Part shown: positions 11,641-14,386 of the stretch, in pieces
Layout of the letters: each line of letters starts with the position of its first letter
How positions within the stretch are numbered: the first letter of the stretch is position 1
Assembly: GCA_025353305.1 (NCBI GenBank)
Contig: JANXQX010000038.1
Coordinates: 1-14,386, forward strand
DNA: 14,386 nt
Direction: 5' to 3'
From: Holophagaceae bacterium
GTDB lineage: Bacteria; Acidobacteriota; Holophagae; Holophagales; Holophagaceae
Program-made: the position numbers and the translations under genes
The notes under the pieces: model-generated
Told to the model about the DNA's origin: nothing
Database searches by the model: none
The model's input: only the letters and a program-made list of their open reading frames with translations

Positions 11641-14019
11641 ATGACCAACCACGGCAAGAGCCGCTTCATTCCGAAATCCACTCCACGCGCTGCTGATCGC
11701 CGTCCTGCCAGGCAAAAAGAACCTGCCCCGCCCAAAGCCGGGGCGACGTATCGCGACTTTGAGACCTTCGAGGCCACCTACCTGGGCCAGCCCGAAGGCA
11801 CCGGCGGCTTCCTGCGCCCCATCGGCCTGACCAAGGCCGCCAAGATGGACATCCTGGTGGACTGGCGCGAGACCCATGACGCCATCCACGGCGATCGCGT
11901 GATGGCGGAGATCAGCGGCGAGACCTATGAAGGCCGGGTCAAGGCCCGCATCCTGAAAATCCTTGCCCGCAGCACCGATCCTTTGCCGGCTCATCTGCAG
12001 AAACAGGAGTGGGGCTGGCGCGCCATTCCCATCGAGCCGCGCATGTCCCAGATCATCGCGGTGCCCGAGACCGGCCTAGCCCAGGACGGCGATTTCGTAG
12101 GCGTGGTCCTGGACCCCGATCTGGAAGCCAAGCAGCTGCGCGGCACCGTGGTGGCCCGCCTGGGCAAGTCCACGGACCTGAAAATCGAGAACAAGCTCAC
12201 GGCCGCGCTGTTCAACTTGCGCACGGAATTTCCGGCCGCGGTGATGAATGAACTCGCTCCCTTCCCCACCGCCATTCTTGAAGAGTGGATCAAGGGCCGC
12301 GAGGATCTTCGCGAACTGGTCATCGTCACGGTGGATCCGCCCACGGCCAAGGATTTCGACGATGCCATCTCCCTGGAAGTGCTGCCCGATGACGAGGGCG
12401 GCGGCTGGATCCTGGGGGTTCATATCGCCGATGTGAGCCACTACGTGAAGGAAGGCGGGCCACTGGATGCGGAGGCCAATCTCCGGGGCACCAGCGTCTA
12501 CTTCCCCGATGAAGTGATCCCGATGATCCCGGACCGTCTCAGCGGTGACCTTTGCTCGCTCCGCGAAGGTGTGGACCGCTTGACCATGACCGCCTGGATG
12601 ACCATTTCGCCCGAGCTGGAGATCGTTGAAACCCGCTTCACGGAAAGCGTGATCCACTCCGCTAAACGCCTGACCTATGACGAAGTGAAAGAAGCCAGCC
12701 TGGATCTCTCCCCCCGCAAACGCGCCGAACTCGGTGAGGAAGTCTGCGGGCTGCTGGACCAATGCCTGGTGCTGTCCCGCCAGCTCACCACCAAGCGCAT
12801 GGACCGCGGGGCGCTGGCCTTCGAGAGCGAGGAGACCGAATTCATCTTTGACGAAGAGGGCCGCCCTGTGGACGCGCGCAAGTACGCGCACCACGAAGCC
12901 CACACCATGATCGAGGAGTTCATGCTCTTCGCCAACGAGGCCGTGGCGCGCTTCTTCACGCGCAAGAAAGTCCCCACGATCTACCGCATCCACGATGAGC
13001 CGGACCCACTGAAGCTGGAAACCTTCGCCGAAATCGCCCGCACCTTCGACCTGTTGCGGGTCAACGAAGTGCCCACGCCCGAGGTGCTCAACGCGCTGCT
13101 GGACAAGATCCGCGGCGGGCCCCTGGAAGTCATGCTCAACACCATGCTGCTGCGATCCCTCAAACGTGCGGAATACAGCGCCGACAATATCGGGCACTCG
13201 GGGTTGGCCCTGCAGGACTACCTGCATTTCACCTCCCCCATCCGCCGTTACCCGGATCTCATCGTCCACCGCAATTTGCGCAAGATTTTGCGCGGAGAAA
13301 AGCTGCCCGAGACCCTGCACGCCCAGATGGCGCTGATCGCAAAACAGGCCAGCGACGCCGAGCAGAAGTCCACCGAAGCCGAGCGGGAAAACGATCGCTG
13401 GAAGACCTGCCTCCTGATGAAACCCAAGATCGGCCGCCGCTTCTCGGGCCGGATTCAGGGCTTTTCACCCAAGGTCGCCTTCGTGCGATTGGAGGCGCCT
13501 TTCGTGGAAGTCGGCGTTCCCCTGGGCGCCCTAGGTGGCAATTTCTTTCCGGACGAGAACCGCACCAAGGCCACCGGCATGAAGGGCCAGGTGGTGCTCT
13601 CCATCGGCGATGCGGTGAAGGTCGAGATCATCGGCGTGGACGAGGACCTGCGCCGCGTCAGCGCCTGGGTGGCCGAAGCCACCGCCAGCGATGCCAAGGG
13701 AAAGCCCTATACCTTCGTCCCGACATTGGCCGGCCCTGCGACGTTGCGGGAGTCGGACTTCGTGCCCGAGCGCAAGGGACCCAAAGCCGCAGTGCGCACG
13801 CGGAACGAAGCCCAGCCACCTTCCAGGGACAAGCCGGGGCGTTCATCCGAGCGGCCTGCACGAACTGAAAAGCCAGCCAGGACGGGCAAGCCCCCGGCAA
13901 GGAGCCGGGATGATCGCCCGGCAGCACGGAGCCGGGATGATCGATCCGGCCCGACTTCCCGAAGCAAACCACCGAAAGGCACCGTGCGCGGCCCAAAGCC
14001 CGGGAAGAAGCGCGGGTAA
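11641..14019 (+). CDS. rnr: Ribonuclease R (RNB-family 3'-5' exoribonuclease)
   Basis: A 792-residue processive 3'-5' exoribonuclease that degrades structured RNA in the cytoplasm. A short basic N-terminus leads into cold-shock-like RNA-binding domains (about 40-215, e.g. EGTGGFLRPIG, AIHGDRVMAEI). The catalytic RNB domain (about 216-545) carries DPPTAKDFDDAISLE at 232-246, whose Asp232, Asp238, Asp240 and Asp241 would bind metal, and HFTSPIRRYPDLIVHR at 529-544, the family signature. An S1 domain follows at about 596-675 (GRRFSGRIQGFSPKVAFVRL). The last 90 residues are a low-complexity Arg/Lys/Pro/Ser tail (RSRDDRPAARSRDDRSG), as in many RNase R proteins, likely to bind RNA or ribosomes. Length is typical. 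A ribosome site is not obvious before ATG 11641. No partner gene such as smpB or a tRNA-modifying methylase adjoins it. Confidence 0.95.
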   Translation: MTNHGKSRFIPKSTPRAADRRPARQKEPAPPKAGATYRDFETFEATYLGQPEGTGGFLRPIGLTKAAKMDILVDWRETHDAIHGDRVMAEISGETYEGRVKARILKILARSTDPLPAHLQKQEWGWRAIPIEPRMSQIIAVPETGLAQDGDFVGVVLDPDLEAKQLRGTVVARLGKSTDLKIENKLTAALFNLRTEFPAAVMNELAPFPTAILEEWIKGREDLRELVIVTVDPPTAKDFDDAISLEVLPDDEGGGWILGVHIADVSHYVKEGGPLDAEANLRGTSVYFPDEVIPMIPDRLSGDLCSLREGVDRLTMTAWMTISPELEIVETRFTESVIHSAKRLTYDEVKEASLDLSPRKRAELGEEVCGLLDQCLVLSRQLTTKRMDRGALAFESEETEFIFDEEGRPVDARKYAHHEAHTMIEEFMLFANEAVARFFTRKKVPTIYRIHDEPDPLKLETFAEIARTFDLLRVNEVPTPEVLNALLDKIRGGPLEVMLNTMLLRSLKRAEYSADNIGHSGLALQDYLHFTSPIRRYPDLIVHRNLRKILRGEKLPETLHAQMALIAKQASDAEQKSTEAERENDRWKTCLLMKPKIGRRFSGRIQGFSPKVAFVRLEAPFVEVGVPLGALGGNFFPDENRTKATGMKGQVVLSIGDAVKVEIIGVDEDLRRVSAWVAEATASDAKGKPYTFVPTLAGPATLRESDFVPERKGPKAAVRTRNEAQPPSRDKPGRSSERPARTEKPARTGKPPARSRDDRPAARSRDDRSGPTSRSKPPKGTVRGPKPGKKRG
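13901..13943 (+). repeat. 27-base-period direct repeat in the RNase R tail
   Basis: GGAGCCGGGATGATCG occurs at 13901-13916 and again at 13928-13943, nine codons apart, encoding the repeated RSRDD pattern. It is an in-frame duplication within the basic tail. Confidence 0.7.
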
Positions 14020-14135
14020 GCTTGCAAGCCGCCTTTCGCGGAGAAAAGCGAACGGCACCCATTCGATCACCGCTTCAATGTGGATAGCAAGTTGGGAAGG
14101 TTAATTTGATACCCGGTTGCATTCAAAAAGAAAGA

Positions 14136-14175
14136 TTTCACCGCCAAGGCGCCAAGCACGCCAAGAAAAGCAAAA
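14136..14175. repeat. Dispersed 'ACCGCCAAGGCGCCAAG' type repeat
   Basis: TTTCACCGCCAAGGCGCCAA, then GCACGCCAAGAAAAGCAAAA, lies in the 367-base stretch after rnr. It has the CGCCAAG word three times with a 9-10 base period and matches a family of intergenic repeats that I recall from diverse bacteria. The stretch 14020-14135 before it shows nothing I can name. Confidence 0.6.
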
Positions 14176-14213
14176 CCCACCACTACTGATTTGAGCCCGA
14201 TATCTCTTTGCGG

Positions 14214-14245
14214 GGCGCGTAGCGCCTGCGGGCTTCCAGCCCGCA
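14214..14245. repeat. Two adjacent small hairpins in the post-rnr repeat island
   Basis: GGCGC-GTA-GCGCC at 14214-14226 is followed directly by TGCGGGCT-TCC-AGCCCGCA at 14227-14245. The second hairpin has an 8-base perfect stem and a 3-base loop. Neither has a T tract. The second is like the CTGCGGGCTTCCAGCCCGCAG intergenic palindromes that I recall from GC-rich genomes. Confidence 0.65.
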
Positions 14246-14307
14246 AATTCAGGTGGTCCGGCGCGGCTCACACTCAAGCGTGAGGCCACTGCCGGGCCAC
14301 CTGAATT
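14246..14307. repeat. 17-base inverted repeat with nested hairpin
   Basis: AATTCAGGTGGTCCGGC at 14246-14262 pairs with GCCGGGCCACCTGAATT at 14291-14307, with one G-U type mismatch. The 28-base interior contains a smaller CTCAC/GTGAG stem. It abuts the preceding hairpins without a gap, so three stem-loops lie in a row at 14214-14307. This could be a small mobile-element remnant or structured 3' RNA. Confidence 0.7.
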
Positions 14308-14329
14308 CAAACCGCGAAGCTGGCACACG

Positions 14330-14386
14330 ATGAATTCCATTCTCGATATCAGCCGAGTCGTTTCGCGAGGCCACTGGACTCTTGGC
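14330..14386 (+). CDS. Possible start of a further gene, cut by the window edge
   Basis: ATG at 14330 opens a frame that stays open for 19 codons to the window end, reading MNSILDISRVVSRGHWTLG. The composition looks protein-like. No good ribosome site precedes it, and the frame is too short to judge. It follows the inverted repeat by 22 bases. Confidence 0.3.
   Translation, partial: MNSILDISRVVSRGHWTLG

Noticed and set aside
12076..13320. Long - strand open frame (414 codons) opposite rnr
   Set aside because: It is antisense to the RNB domain; the His/Gly/Val/Gln-rich translation is typical of shadow frames.
14101..14340. 79-codon - strand frame in the post-rnr region
   Set aside because: It is composed almost wholly of the dispersed repeats and hairpins, so it is very likely spurious.

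Overview
The window reads as ordinary chromosome from a GC-rich Gram-negative bacterium. A family 9 (heptosyltransferase-type) glycosyltransferase implies a lipopolysaccharide-bearing outer membrane. The housekeeping genes (cysS, mscL, rnr), the secreted Gly/Tyr/Trp-rich protein and the types of dispersed intergenic repeat would suit Acidobacteriota, class Holophagae (Geothrix/Holophaga-like). That placement is inference; no marker in the window proves it. I saw no tRNA, rRNA, CRISPR array, complete insertion sequence or phage gene.

Layout. From 1 to 5053 the genes alternate strand one by one: a YbgC-type thioesterase (+), a coiled-coil/GAF protein (-), cysteinyl-tRNA synthetase (+), the mechanosensitive channel MscL with an added zinc ribbon (-), a small membrane-anchored protein (+) and a glycosyltransferase (-). 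The three convergent junctions in this part all carry the same short repeat built on 7-base units. The cysS/GAF divergent junction has almost no intergenic DNA. The junction after the glycosyltransferase holds dispersed 'CACGGATT'-type repeats arranged as an inverted repeat.

From 5054 to 14019 every gene is on the + strand: a membrane-anchored hexapeptide-repeat acyltransferase, an unrecognised 185-residue protein, a translationally coupled PadR regulator/HAAS-type membrane protein pair with a good promoter, a lone asparagine-synthetase-like amidotransferase, a secreted low-complexity Gly/Tyr/Trp protein, and RNase R. The last 367 bases hold an island of dispersed repeats and hairpins, then the possible first 19 codons of another gene.

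How the genes relate. Only the PadR/HAAS pair is clearly an operon. CysS and RNase R serve translation and RNA decay. MscL, the glycosyltransferase, the acyltransferase and the secreted protein concern the envelope. The asparagine-synthetase-like gene has lower GC than its neighbours and no recognisable partner, so it may have been acquired. I do not see a clear new multi-gene system. The best leads are the convergent-junction repeat, the MscL zinc-ribbon fusion, the divergent AsnB-like enzyme and the repeat islands.
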